A stretch of DNA of 64,000 nucleotides, from positions 7,758,277-7,822,276 of the forward strand of contig ML664161.1 of the NCBI GenBank assembly GCA_007570785.1, read 5' to 3'. The stretch is from Antilocapra americana (Eukaryota > Chordata > Mammalia > Artiodactyla > Antilocapridae). The position numbers and the translations under genes were made by a program. The notes below the pieces were generated by a model, which saw nothing but the letters and a program-made list of their open reading frames with translations, was not told the DNA's origin and searched no databases. This document shows, in pieces, positions 22,368-34,801 of the stretch (within the stretch, counting starts at the first letter, position 1; each line of letters begins with the position of its first letter).

Positions 22368-23937
22368 TTTCTAGGCTTGAGGCACTGGGAAATAGTGCAG
22401 TTGGTTAGTTATGGAATACAGTCTTTTTTATGTGGAGTCTTATAGGTTATATCACACACTACTAATATGAAGTCAATGTTTTATATAGAAGTCACTTTTT
22501 TGCACATCAGTATTTACAGCTGCTTGTTGGAATGGCGGGGCTCCATTTCTGAAAAGCTCTTTAGCGTACACTTGATGGTAGTGAATTGTGCTGCAGTAGA
22601 TTTTAATTTTTTGCTCCAAAAATACACAGTATGAAATGTGAAGGTTTATCTTAAGAGTAGAAAATTAGTGATAAGAATGTAAGAAGCAGTCTACCTCAGA
22701 AATGTCTCACTCCTAAAGAAACAATGGATTTTTTAATAGTAAGTTTTTTAAACATATAACTATTCATTCTACAGCAGAACAGAGTGTATATATTTTATAT
22801 TCACGAAAATGTCTCTATTTAGCAAATAAAATACACATACACACATCTGCATCCTGTTTTTTCTAAGTGTGTTTCACATATAATTAACTATTTTAAGTGT
22901 TCTTTAATGGACAATTGTGTCAAGTTGCCTAAAACTTACCAATTCTTCAAAAGCCCCATCAAGTTTTGCCTCCACTACAAGCATTCAATGATAGACTATT
23001 TATTACTTCTGAGGAATACAATGATAAATCATCTGAATGCCTTTACCAGTATCTAGTCTGTTCTCTTTCCAAATTACCTTGATGAAACGATTTCTCTCAA
23101 ACATGGCACCAACCAATCATTCCCCAACTAGGACACCTTCCATGGTTCCCTGCTGGCTACATGACCAAGTGCACATTTCTTGGTCTGGCTTCACTAGTCT
23201 AGACCTTTTCCCTTTATACCAGCTGTATTTCCACCAAACTTAACCTTCTGTGCCTTTACTTCAACTCTCCTGCCCGCCCCCTGCACCCCACCCCTTCCCT
23301 GCCCAAGCATCCAGCTTAGGATCCTAATATCACTGCATTTTCCTTTCCTCCTTGATGATAGTTATTTGTGTACACACCTTTCCTCTGGACTAGGCTATAA
23401 ATGCTTTAAAGCCAGGATACAGCATTTCAGCTCAGCGCAGTAATGTGTACATCAAAGTCACGGAGGAGCAACTCCATTCCAGACAGGAGGCAAGGTCTTA
23501 AAAGTAGAGAGTAAGGCTCAGTCCTCACCCTCAAGGATCTCACAGCCCAGAGAGAGATGACAAGTAATAAATAACCCAATTTGAGGGGCTCCATGAAGTG
23601 GCAGGTATACACAGAAGACAGCACGCAACCCAGATGACAGCATGGGCTCTGCCTCATGGACTAGGCCATGACAGGTGACCTCTAAAGTAACGAAAGTGTG
23701 CCAGATAGCAGAGGAGGCATAGCGCAGCATGGTACACTCAGGCAAGTTTAGAAAGATGGGTGTTTCTACCCACCAAGAGCTGGATTTGCCTCTAGAGCTA
23801 TGAGGATAAACACCAGTAACAGCCTTACAAAATAAGACAGGAGGCTTAAAAACCCAATGAGATTTAACGTTTCTTCCAAGGCGGTCCTTGGTTATTCTTC
23901 CAACTATTTATACTACTCTCAAGTTTTCCATGTATAA

Positions 23938-24135
23938 TCATGGCTCTCGCCTACTCTTTGTGACCATGTGGACTGTAGCCCACCAGGCTCCTCTGCCCAT
24001 GGGATTCTCCAGGCAAGAATACTTGAGTGGGTAGCCATTCTCTTCTCCAGGGGATCTTCCCAACCCAGGGATTGAACCTGGGTCTCCTGCATTGCAGGTG
24101 GATTCTTAACCATCTGAGCTACCAGAAAAGCCCCA
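23938..24135 (-). repeat. Bov-tA SINE
   Basis: CTACTCTTTGTGACCATGTG through CATCTGAGCTACCAGAAAAG. Confidence 0.88.
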
Positions 24136-24137
24136 AC

Positions 24138-24255
24138 TAGAATGTAAACTTTTGGAAAGCAGAATTCATGTGCATACTTCTTGAATGTCTCAAAGCCCTC
24201 TCAATACTTTGAATGTCTCAAAGTATGGGGTCTAACACATAGCGGAAGTCTTATC
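24138..24255 (+). repeat. Possible L2 3' end
   Basis: ACTAGAATGTAAACTTTTGG and GGTCTAACACATAGCGGAAG resemble the L2 terminus. A 15-bp phrase is repeated inside it at 24181-24195 and 24209-24223. Confidence 0.5.
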
Positions 24256-25581
24256 AGTCTTAAATGCACCCTCAGAGTTGTGTGCACAGTGCTTAAAGGG
24301 AATTCAAAACATCAGATAGAAGAATGAATCAATGCTGAGTCAAGACAAAAACTGAAAGGACCAGCATATTTTGTAGGCACATTCTGAATTAGTGATTTCG
24401 CCTCTAGAACAATTTTATTTGCTATTAAATAAGCAATTTAAAGCAATTTGTTTCCAAATGTCATATTTTAGCATACTTATGGCTGTCAATAATGGGGTAA
24501 TCAGCAGTAAAATAACAAGTATGGATTTTTCAGCTATGATAATTGGATTTGTCTTTCAGAACTGCTTGTACATCAGGATTGTTGATCAATGGATGACATT
24601 TCCGGCAGACTAGCTGGCCCTGTCTCTCCAGTCTCTGCTGAACAGGACAGTCATCTGTGGCCTGAAATGGCATCTTCTCTACAGGGAGGAAATGTGGTGT
24701 GATGACCAATGTAGCAGCTGAGTCAAGGAGATGGAAGCGAAGAGGCATGAAGGCGGAGAAGTTAACATCGCTCCTTATCAAAGTTATAGCAAACCAGAGC
24801 TGGCACCTTGTGTTTATTTGAGGGAGGAAACGAGAGGCATATGTGAGTGTGCTTGTATGAATGACTGTTTGAATTGGGCAAGTAAAGGGGGAGAGGAGAG
24901 GTTCTTTTGTAAAAGAATCCAGTCTAGTGAGAAAAAGGGAGCCCTCCCTTCACTAAAAAAAGAAAAGAGAAGAAGGAAAGACTGCAAACACTAAGGGAAA
25001 GCTAGGTAGCTAAGAATGTCTAAAATAGAAGAGTGTATGTGGTAAAGTCGGACAGCAAAAAGGATCACATAAAAGAGACAATGGAGAAGATGAAGCAGAA
25101 AATCCTAACTGGAGTGTATCTAAGTCAAACTCTCAGAGGTTTCACTGTAGGCTTTTGGTGGGGTGCTAACCCATGCTGTCTCCTGCATTCCACCCACCTT
25201 CGTGGTGGTGGTGATGGTGAAATATATGACTCACATCATCAATGTTAACCTCGAAATGTTATTGCCTACAGTTTTGTTCTTCACTTTTGGGGTCTGACTA
25301 TCAATATCATTTGCCCTGAGATGACAAGCCCCAACAGAGCATCACCCAAGGGGCAGTCAGCCTCACAACAGCCTAGATAAAGTATATGCAGCCCTTGAAA
25401 CACCACGTATTCTAAGTTACTGTGTCTAGGGAGAAGGGGTGAATGTAGAGCGATGCTCTAAAAAGTATGTGAACCCCCAAAGTCAACCGATCCTGCCAGA
25501 GACCCATAATTCACATTTCTTGTCTCCTTGTTTCAGAGACCTAACCCCTCCTGGCCTACAGTGAGAAAGAGGGTCTCTTAC

Positions 25582-25766
25582 ATCAGTCTGGGTATGTCGC
25601 TGACAGCCACTGTCCCGTCCTGGGTTTCACTCTCTCCATCGTCCTCCTCTTCATCACTGCTTTCCGACTCCTCACTGGAGGAGGAGTAATCTGTCACCTT
25701 CTTCAGCGGGCGGTTTGTTTCTTCAATCCGAAGTTCTCTTAATTCTTTGGCTAATGCCGTCAGATC
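25582..25766 (-). CDS. TNIK: TNIK exon: helical segment plus acidic Ser tract
   Basis: 185 nt: 61 codons plus AT of an Ile codon. It starts DLTALAKELRELRIEE, a short amphipathic helix. After NRPLKKVTDY comes a Ser/Glu/Asp tract (SSSSEESESSDEEEDDGESE), the most acidic part of the window and a typical CK2-type substrate region. It ends TVAVSDIPRL. The acceptor is TTTTGTAG/GATCTG and the donor CTGAT/GTAAGA. The split Ile codon is completed by the A at 16270. Human residues about 803-863. Differences from human, as I recall it, are conservative (Met to Leu, Glu to Asp, His to Gln). Confidence 0.97.
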
Positions 25767-26034
25767 CTACAAAAGAAAGTTTGTCCAGCAGATATGACAT
25801 AGATATGAGCAAAGCACTATCTCTTAGCAAGTCTCCAGCTTAAGCAACAAGAAAAAAAAAGTAAAAAGAAAAAAAAAAAGCTCTCTATAGAACCATTACA
25901 AATATAGTCACTGCATGAAACCAAGAAAACGATGTTTGCAGCGTGGAGAAACTAGAAAAGAAAGATGAAATAAATTTAGACTTTGTTCACAACCAGTTGC
26001 TTGACTAGACTGAGGCTGCTGGGTTCTGAATCTG

Positions 26035-26080
26035 CACACGTATATATGTGTAGGTGTGCTGTGTGTGTACACATATATAC
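26035..26080. repeat. Alternating Py/Pu palindromic microsatellite
   Basis: CACACGTATATATGTGT followed by TG, then TACACATATATAC. Self-complementary TG/TA/CA tract. Confidence 0.8.
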
Positions 26081-28909
26081 AAACTCTGGGTTCATCTTTG
26101 GGGAAGGTGAAGTTGGTCACCCACCCTCAGAGTTAATGGGAAGATACACAAGCTTAGAAATAATGTCCCAGTATTTCGGGATCGCTGCCCAAGCCACAGT
26201 GATGGCCTCTTCCTCATTATGATAGCTCCTGTACCAAAATCTAGCATCAGTCGCAGAACAGAGCAATTCCCAAGGTTCCAGCTACTAAATGACTCATTTG
26301 GTGTGTCATCATTCCCTGGAGAGCCGAGGCACCATGTCAGAAAATGGCCCACCCCAAAGCCCAGTGCCACTGAAAGTGATAGCCACAGAGCGGAGTTAAT
26401 CAAGAAGAACGATGAGATAAAACAAAAAACAAACAAAAAGAAAAAAGAATTCTTTTCTGGAATGATAGGTGTTTCAGTTTATTTTGTTTTAAATTGCAGT
26501 CAACTGGCAGAAATCCTGGCAAATACAGAAATGAATGTGCAAATATCAAAAGGAAGAGGTACATTTTCAGTTTTCCATGAGTATGATGGAACCTTTAGCC
26601 TTATGGATGTGATGAGGTGGTATTTAGTCACCAGGCACATGGCAGGCAGTGTGCTGAAGATCTGACTACCTTTTAATTTACATGCTTTCAGAGCAATGCA
26701 GAGGGAAGCAGTTCTGCAAAAGCATGGCCGCTCTATTTGCATGGGTTAAACTGCCCTTGGCACACAGCATGCACATGAAGAAAAAGCAATTTGACATCAG
26801 TCTTACCATTTCTCCCTATATTAGTGACCCATGTGGGAATCAGAGCATTCAGTGAGAGACAGGGGATTAGGGAGAAAGAAACTCATTTGAAGATACTAAA
26901 TCCCACAGTTTTCTTAAGGCCATATTCTCTCTTTATTTTAATCCAAAAATGTATTTGTCCAATTTGTCTGATGTAAGGTCAGAGTAATACAGATGATGGA
27001 AATAACATCTGATAATCTATCCTAACAGGTTAGAAGAAAAACTGTGATAAATATGTGTAACTAAATTATAAATATAATTTTATGTTGAGAAGACAACAGG
27101 TCATCCTGTTTCTTTACTGTTGCCTATATGTCAGGCATTGATATACTTGTTAAGACTAAGGGCAGAAGATGGTTCGTTTTTCATGGTCAAAATTTAGGAA
27201 GTTAAGAATTTATTTCTAATTTCATAAAAGTCAAAGGGACAGCAATGACAATTTCAACATTTGTTCTGTAGTCATTTGAATGGAAGCCTTTGGAAAAGGG
27301 AAGCTTCTGAAAATTCAAATTGTGCATTTCCCACACAAACATGCTCACTGGGCTTTTACACACATGCACATAGCCATGGCCTCACTCTCAGTGGATATAT
27401 TTATCCCATCCATGAAAATGAAAACAAAATTGTATTAAAAAGACTCAAAAGATGTTTGAATATAGTGTGTGCCTTTAATGAGGAAAAAAATTATGGCATA
27501 GAATTTTATGCAAATTTATTATTGGTTTCTTTGGCAATGAGCCAAAATTCAAAAAGCTAATATTCAGATTTCAGCTTTTTACCCCTTATTTCCTCTTAAC
27601 AATTGCCAATGTTTACCTTTACCAAACTGACGAGAAATGAAGGGTACATTGAGAAAATACAGTTTAGATATTTGTTAAAGCAATTAATGAAAAAGGACAT
27701 TATAATCCTCTAAACCAATAAAATAATAAAAAATTAGATAAATTTATTTTGTATTTTTTGTTCTCTATGTTAGGACCATGTTATATCTCATCAAAGACTA
27801 TATCTAGCATTTAAAATGTACTTATTAAAATTTTTTATTATAACTTAAAGAGAGAATATGGTTTAAAAGAGTTTATTTTTAATGTCAATAATTCTGAATA
27901 AAATATAATGATATTAACTTTTATTTATTTAAATTAATAATTCATTTTCCCCATGGGTTGGTTTTCCTTATTGCTGACATTTCAAAACAAGACAATGATT
28001 TTAAAAAATCAAAACTATTTAGAAATATTTAGCTGGCCCAAAGCTCACTGATTTAAAGAAACTCTCAATTGTTAAAATGACCTAAATTTCTCCAGACACT
28101 GTATTTAGGAACACTTTAAAGCTCTGACACGCTTTATAATTTCACTTCTAATTAGAGGTGTTTTTTTTTTTTTCAGTTTCTGTGTTATTAAAAAGTTATC
28201 TTTCCTGAAGCATTACAAATAATTGCAATTTCCTTTTAAGTTTAATTGGTAATAGCATGGTGGGTGAGACATATATAAAAATCCCAAGGTAACAATAATG
28301 GGTAACTCAAAACTAATACTCCAGCCAAAAAAAAATTTAATCTTCCGTTGCCCATAGTCTATACGTTTAGTTGAAGACTTGTTCCTTATTCATCTATCCT
28401 GGAGAAACTTACAATAGTAAAGTTATAGGAAACAAACATGATCTAAAATTGACACCATTGGGATCAGATCTATTTGCATACATTTTATTTTCTGACAATA
28501 CCCATTTTCTCCATGTAATGAGTTTTTGTGGTAATTTACTGCTTGACTGTCACAAGCCTGGAGCTTAAAAAGTATTAAAAAAAGAGGAAAAGGGTGCTAT
28601 TTACCATGAAAATATTTGAGAATATATAACTGAAAAAGAAATATGGCAAAATGGTAAGTTTTCTGACTACAGAGTACAGGTAGTTAAGGGGCTCTTACCC
28701 AAACATTTCTTTTATGCAACACTATTTAGAATCAACTTGGTATAATTTTTCTTTCAAAAAAGTTTACTTAATCTGACAATTATGCATTCTCTGCTTTAAA
28801 AGGTGCTTTTTTAGGTATTTTTTTTAAAAAACAATATAATTTATGAAAATCAGTTCAATTTTCTAAACAATTAAAATAATAGTTAAAAATTTTAAAGTTG
28901 GTCTTTTCT

Positions 28910-29075
28910 TTAAAATTTACTTAGTTTTATTTTTGGCCGTGGTGACTCCTCGTTAGAGCATGCGGCTCTTTGTTGCCCTGAGGCATGCGGCATCTTAGTT
29001 CCCAGGGATAAAGCCCACATCCCTTGCACTGGAAGGCAGATTCTCAACAACTGGACCACCAGGGAAGACTCTTCT
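28910..29075 (-). repeat. CHR-type SINE
   Basis: T-rich tail, GGCATGCGGCATCTTAGTTC, ending CTGGACCACCAGGGAAGAC. Confidence 0.82.
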
Positions 29076-29604
29076 CTTTACATTTTAAAATAATTCATTT
29101 CCTTTTTAGGAAGTGTAAAGATATGACTTGGGGAAGTCACTTGTCATCAGTATCTTGACCTGGGAAAAAAAGGTTTGGGCCACCTGTTACCGTTCCAGTT
29201 CTGTCCAATCTCTTTATGTGCTCTGGCATTTGTCAGATTTCTACATACTAACGAAAAAAATGCTGGTAAAGCCAGTGTTTGCTTTTGTATCTCATCTTCA
29301 TGTCATCTGTTTAATTGTGCTAAAGTGAAAAGAATATTTATTTTGGAAGGTGTATTCAATAATCAGACTACTCTGCACAATCTCATACTGCACTAGGAAG
29401 GAATGCCAAGTGAACGGATTCTCCCCCAGACTGACTTTTATGAGAACTCAAACCATTAAATTAGCAATAAGAACCAATTATGTATTTGGCATTTTAAGAC
29501 TGCTCATTTCAATCTTGGTTATCTAAATGGCACATCAGTCACTGGAGACTGGAGAAGCCATATCAAAACCTAGGAATGAAGACAGGAGAGAGAGTTAAGT
29601 TTTT

Positions 29605-30044
29605 TCCATTGTGGCACCTGACATTTGGGGTGAATAATTCTCTATCGCAGGTTATTTTCCTATGCATTGTAGGATATTTAGCAGCATCTTTCTGCTTTAC
29701 ACACAACGTGCCAATAGCACTACTTCCCATGCCCCACTTGCGACAATCAAAACTGACTCTTGCGGGTACTCAGTTGTGTCTGACTCTTTGCAACCCCATA
29801 TACTGTAGCCTGCCAGGCTCCTCTGTCTATGGGATTTTTCAGGCAAGAATACCGGAGTGGGTTGCTATCTCCTCCTCCAGGGAATCTTCCTGATTCAGGG
29901 ACTGAACCCATGTCTCCTGCAATGGCAGGCAGATTCTTTATTGCTGAGACACCAGGGAAGGCCCCCAAACTGACTCTAGACTTTGCGAACATCTCCTAAG
30001 AGGAGGGCAGCTGGGGGATAATCATTCCTCGTTGAGGACCACCA
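29605..30044. repeat. MER20 hAT element, split by Bov-tA
   Basis: Left part 29605-29760 (GCATTGTAGGATATTTAGCA), right part 29967-30044 (GACTTTGCGAACATCTCC to GTTGAGGACCACC), in the order expected for one element. Confidence 0.75.
29761..29966 (-). repeat. Bov-tA SINE
   Basis: Complete, inside MER20, with an 11-bp duplication (aaactgactct) at 29750-29760 and 29967-29977. Confidence 0.92.
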
Positions 30045-30689
30045 GGTGATGTAGAACCAAGGAATCCCATATTTTCAGTGGTTGGGATCAGCGATACTCA
30101 AGGATAGGGTTATAAGGATCACCTTGAGGGATTTCCCAATCATCCATTGCTCCAAGATTTTGGTACACAGCTTACATCCTCTCAGTTACTTATACCTCTG
30201 TTTCCTCTCATCTCTGCCCAGTGTGCTAGAGTATCCTGAAATAAATAAAGCAATTTTTAAAAGCCCCAAATCCATGAGAGTCCTTTCCCTCATGACAGCC
30301 ACCTCCAAGCCAATTTCTGGACTCGTAGTGTACACTATTTTATTGGTAGCCTGAGCACCAGAACTGTGTGGGAGAAGGGTGATAAAAGCTGTGATAATCC
30401 TTGTCCTTCTCACTTGCATGAAGAGGAGGGGCAAGGCTGCAGCACAGAGCAATTCAAAACAATTCCCTTTTTTCTATTCCCTTTTTTCTTTCTATAAATG
30501 CACCCACACACTGTGGACATGTGGAGTCTCATTCTATTGTGAACAATAACTCTTTAATTATGAAAACTTTATTTCTAAGTCACTCTGAATGGTAAGGTGG
30601 TCATAATTCTGAAAAAGTGAGGCTTTTTGGTAAAGATCAGACACATAGAAACATGCTTTTCCCACCAAAATAGTCCCATGCCTCAGGCC

Positions 30690-30905
30690 TTGCCTTTACA
30701 TAGCATTTCACACTTCAGAAAATGCTCTCGAACACACACGATCTTGAGGGAACCTAAACAATCTTGTGAGTGAGGCAAGGCAGGTGCTTTTATCCCCACT
30801 GTACAGATGAGGAAACTGTGATCCAGAGAGTTTGTGAGACTGGCCCCACTAATTATTTATTGTGGAAGCCAAAATTTGAATGCAGCTCGCTGACCTCAAA
30901 GCCAG
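30690..30905 (-). repeat. MIR-like fragment
   Basis: CTTTACATAGCATTTCACAC and CCCACTGTACAGATGAGGAA then ACTGTGATCCAGAGAG: antisense MIR/L2-like pattern. Confidence 0.55.
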
Positions 30906-31677
30906 TGCTTTTTCCATGTCATTTCACAAAAAGAGTGCTCAGCAGAGTTACAGCCTGAAAGCCATAAGGCTAGTCTTCAGATTTCATGCAATTAGACTCT
31001 TTGCAGAAGGCCTGTCTTTTCCAAAACAACTCCACTATGCTGTATTCATGCAGGTCTGACAAAGAGCAGTGAGGCGGTCATTCTCCTTAGCAAGCTACCT
31101 AAGATCGGCCAAACCATATATTTTTCTAATGGAAAAATGTCTCCACCGATAAGGAAATAAAGTTACTTAACTGGTCAGGATTCATTAACTAAAGTTGATG
31201 TTGCTGCTGATGCTGTAGTTAATGTCCCACAAAATTAATCTAACAATACCCAGTGACTCCTTGTTCACAAATCACACTCTATAAATTTGGATGGCCCTAG
31301 AAAAAGATGTCTCTTTTTTTCTGTTAGTAAAACCACCATCCCCTAGCCAGGCTGGTGAGTGTAGGTGAATTCAGGATTTGCTATTGGAAGATACTAGAAT
31401 GAGAAACTGCTGACATCAAAACACTAATACATATCTTCAGCCAGACTGGAACACTGGAAAAGTGACATTTTGGCTTAGAAGAAAGGTCTCTGGAGGGTTA
31501 AATGGTGTCAGAGGCACTCAGGCTGGCTTGTGGGAGGGATTCTCCTTCCAGCAGATCACTCTGAAGGAATGAAGTTTAAACTGAGATCCAATTGGCCACC
31601 TTTCTGAATATCAACCTCAGGAAGTCAGTTTATAGTCACATCTTGTAAAAGCATGACCAAGAAAAGATAATACTAAC

Positions 31678-31701
31678 CTCATCTATAGCTTTCTTATAGC
31701 T
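31678..31701 (-). CDS. TNIK: TNIK 24-nt microexon (SYKKAIDE)
   Basis: Eight codons, AGC to GAG, encode SYKKAIDE, phase 0 at both ends. The acceptor is TTATCTCAG/AGC and the donor GATGAG/GTTAGT. With T at intron position +3 the donor is the weakest in the window. The segment falls at human residues 795-802 by my count, exactly the 8-residue segment known to be variably spliced in TNIK. A TGC lies 17-19 nt upstream of the exon (ATTGCGTTCCTC), the motif favoured by the neural microexon factor SRRM4. That regulation is an inference. The exon would be missed by any length-based ORF search; phase, splice sites and the peptide match identify it. Confidence 0.95.
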
Positions 31702-32703
31702 CTGAGATAAGAGGAACGCAATCCAGAAGAATCCATGGAGGGGGGAAAAGACCAGAAGAAAGGCAGCAGGTTAAACACAAAAACAGGAATGGTTAGCACA
31801 CAACTGATAAAGGCAAAAGGGAAAGAAGAACCTCTACCCAGACTAGTGTCAATTCCCTTCACTGCTATCCTCACTGTACTTCCTTACTTTTAAAGGTAAA
31901 AAACCCAAAATATCTTCATATTCATTTCATAGAAAAGACTCTTGAAAACTTCAGATAAAACAAGTGGATAGTAAGTCATCCCAAACTAATTTCCAACTTT
32001 GAAATTTCAGCCTCCAAGCTCTTTTTTATTTCTTTAAGGCTATCTGGGGTCTGATGTGTTACAGTAATGAAGCTAGATCTCAGGTTGTCAGGTCCTCTAT
32101 GAGATCATGCTTATCAAGTTTTGGTCCAGACAATATCGTCCTAGAGCAGCAGAAATGTTGCAATATTAATTCATATGGAAAATAATGTGGAGGAAAGACC
32201 AGAATATTTAGGAGAAATCCACAGAAAGTGCCCAAATAGTCTTAATTGCTGGTTTCAACATCTCTTTGCCAAAGCTACTGAGTAGAAAGCATGGAATGAT
32301 AGGAGTTATTTCTCTTCCTGTTCTGTTTTTTAACATAGTGTTGCTGCTGCTGCTGCTAAGTCGCTTCAGTCATGTCCGACTCTGTGTGACCCCATAGACA
32401 GCAGCCCACCAGGCTCCTCTGTCCCTGGGATTCTCCAGGCAAGAATACTGGAGTGGGTTGCCATTTCCTTCTCCAAACATAGTGCTAATGATCAGCAGAA
32501 TATCCAAAGGTAGGAAAGCAATCCGGAATCAGTTCAGTTCTTTCCTAATCAGGTATGACTTCCTTCCAGATGCTTCTAGCACCTGTTCTTAGTAAACTCA
32601 ACAATATTTGTTCAGAGTCATGAGCGCATCCCCAACTACTTTACCCTATGGGTTCTCTGGTGAATGAAAAGAGCTCAAAACTCTTTTGAGAAAAAGCACT
32701 CAC
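31702..32703 (-). other. TNIK: TNIK intron, 1.0 kb, upstream of the microexon
   Basis: Contains a single Bov-A2 monomer at 32341-32475. The 80 nt before the microexon (31702-31780) are pyrimidine-rich on the minus strand, with CTGCTGCC and ATTGCG motifs. Otherwise nothing recognised. Confidence 0.8.
32341..32475 (-). repeat. Bov-A2 SINE monomer
   Basis: CTGCTGCTGCTAAGTCGCTT through GGTTGCCATTTCCTTCTCC, with a 9-bp duplication (aacatagtg) at 32332-32340 and 32476-32484. Confidence 0.92.
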
Positions 32704-32801
32704 AGCTGGGCGGCTTGGTCGGGTAATTTCCCTGGATTCTTCTGGTTTCACCTTGGCGGGCTCATGGGCGAGTACAGGCGATCCTTCTGACTTACTGTTG
32801 G
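32704..32801 (-). CDS. TNIK: TNIK exon: segment with the S764 region
   Basis: 98 nt: two bases completing an Ala codon, then 32 codons, phase 0 at the 3' end. It reads ANSKSEGSPVLAHEPAK and continues VKPEESREITRPSRPA. By residue counting, the Ser of the first NSK is human Ser764, a reported TNIK phosphorylation site; this rests on my numbering and memory. The acceptor is TTCCTCTAG/CCAACAG and the donor GCT/GTGAGT. It is the constitutive exon immediately before the 24-nt microexon, 1.0 kb away. Its end codes for Ala, so both inclusion and skipping of the microexon keep the frame. Confidence 0.97.
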
Positions 32802-34801
32802 CTAGAGGAAAGAACAGAGGGCCAAGAAAGACAATGACGATCAGACGGCGCTGGAGCGCTGTGGTGAGTCATCCTTGGGATGACTCAATGGACACCTCAC
32901 TCACTCAGACAAATCTTCAAGCCCATCTGTGAAAAAACAGTAGATGTTCAGGTAAACAAAATCAGCCATACACGTTTAGGTTTGTCACCTGGAAGTCACT
33001 AGGAATAATAAGAAAAACTTAAAAAAAAAAAAAAAGGAAAAACTAGCAAGCACCACCATTTACTGAGCACCAATGGTGTGCCATGGTTGGTGTTAAATAC
33101 CTTTTAATGGCAATTGTCTCATTGAATCCTTGTTCCAACCCATTGATGTGGCACTGGTTTCCTATTTCACAGTTGAACACAGAGAAATTACACAACTAGC
33201 CCAAGGTCACACTGAAATTATGGGCAGAGCTGGGATTCTGTCTGATTTCTCAAAGTCCTACTCTCAATTATCATGTTAAACCAGCGTCTGAGTTATTCTA
33301 TGTTTGATTTTTTTCTTTTACCACTTACCCATCAGGATAAGTGTTTTGGATGAAATGCTGTGGAAAAGAAGAAACTTGTTTAACTTAGGGGAATGATTTT
33401 TAAATGGGCGGGGGGAGGATGAGCTAGTTGTCTGGGTCCTTTCAGGAAGAAAGAATGAGGTGAGGGAGGGGATCAAGGGGATGTGCCCTGGCATAGAGCA
33501 AAGGCTGGGGGAGGGCTGCTACGGAGTGAAGAGCATCTCTCTGATTTATGAGCTTACAGGTTAGAGAAGAAACAATCTCAAGTGGGAGACACTCTTTGGT
33601 GTGGTTTCAAAGTGGTTTTTCCTGGGTAGGAACGCAGCAGGGTAGGACACACTAGCTTTTAACCCAGAAAAATCAGAGGTCAAAGGGAAGAAGTTAAGAA
33701 CTAAACCTGAGCCAGATCAGAGAATCAAAATGATATGCCTAAGTTTGGATTTTCGTTAGCATTTGCTCTAATGAAACATATTATTTTATATGAACAGAAA
33801 AAAAGGTAAGAGAATGGCACTTTTCTAAAGTTAGTAAGTCTATATCTGGATCAAAGCAACAGAAGCCTACACAGTTCTGGGTTGTCATGGATGTCAGAAG
33901 ATTCTAAGAGGCAGCTGTAGGCCAGTCCCCATCCCAGTTCAGAGACACAGCAGAGTATGTCTGACATTCACCTTTTCAAAATAGACATACAGTGAGTTTA
34001 CTTAAAAAAAAAATTAGGAGGTAAAGAATGATTATGTCTAATGAAGTGGCTAAGAAAGAATAAAGAATTGGTGCTTTTCTTCAGGCAGAGTATTAAGTGT
34101 TTTTTCAAACTGCACTTAAAATAATCCCAGCCTTCATTACTTGGAAGCAAAATTCTCTTCTGAAGAAGGTTTACGCAGAAAGAGCACCTTTTGATTAGCT
34201 AGAAACAATAGGCTGTCATGTATAATTAGCTGGTCACATTAATGTTTTTCACAAGCTTCCTCATTACTGAAAGCTAAACAATGAAGAATGACTTGAATTA
34301 AATGGTCAGAGAGGCTAATTTTTACCTTACTAATAGGAATAACCAGAAGGGTCAAGTATATTTTTTTAAAGTCAAAGATTTTATATCTTCTCTTCAGTGC
34401 ATATTTATTCTACATTGCCCTTTATTAACGTTTAGTTTGAGAAATAACTTGTATTCTGAACACTGCTGACACAAGGGGAAGAGGATACTTGTGGGTCATG
34501 GAACTCTAACTAAGCAATCAAATAGAAATGGAAATTGAGCTGTCTGATGAGACCAGTATTCTGCGATCTCCCTGAAGAACTCTGGTGTCTGTAATTAGAA
34601 AGGAATGGGTCCACACTGATGTCACACATGTGACTGGGGATGGTGGCCCACTGCCCTAAGGAGACTGAAGCCGAATGGAGTTAAGGGGCTTCTCGGTATC
34701 ACACACTGGTAGCCACACCGGGACCAGGAGCCACAGAAGTCAGGGAGTAATCTGGTTCCTTTCCAGAGAAGCCCTCCTGGAAAGGTAGGGAAAAGCTTTA
34801 C
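32802..34801 (-). other. TNIK: TNIK intron, 2.0 kb
   Basis: Contains a MIR-like fragment (33040-33250) and a poly(A) run near 33020. The rest, 33260-34801, shows nothing I recognise. Confidence 0.8.
33040..33250 (-). repeat. MIR-like fragment
   Basis: GGTGTTAAATACCTTTTAAT, GTCTCATTGAATCCTTG and CTAGCCCAAGGTCACACTGA: antisense MIR. Confidence 0.7.

Larger units (their letters stand above)
16271..25581 (-). other. TNIK: TNIK intron, 9.3 kb
   Basis: Contains BovB 3' ends, an L2 fragment, a possible old L1 end near 20225-20395, and a dense SINE cluster at 21187-22367. I recognise nothing in 17350-19750, 20400-21180, 22380-23935 and 24260-25580. Weak phrases resembling widespread old mammalian repeats appear near 20680-20830 and 23450-23720. 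Confidence 0.75.
25767..31677 (-). other. TNIK: TNIK intron, 5.9 kb, AT-rich
   Basis: Upstream of the acidic exon in gene order is a strongly AT-rich block (about 26960-28900). It contains one CHR-type SINE, a MER20 split by a Bov-tA, a MIR-like piece at 30690-30905 and a compound TG/TA/CA palindrome near 26035-26080. Nothing else recognised. The 148-codon plus-strand open frame at 26219-26665 looks random. Confidence 0.75.

Noticed and set aside
26219..26665. 148-codon plus-strand open frame
   Set aside because: Lys-rich low-complexity centre from A-rich DNA, no domain, intronic. Treated as chance.
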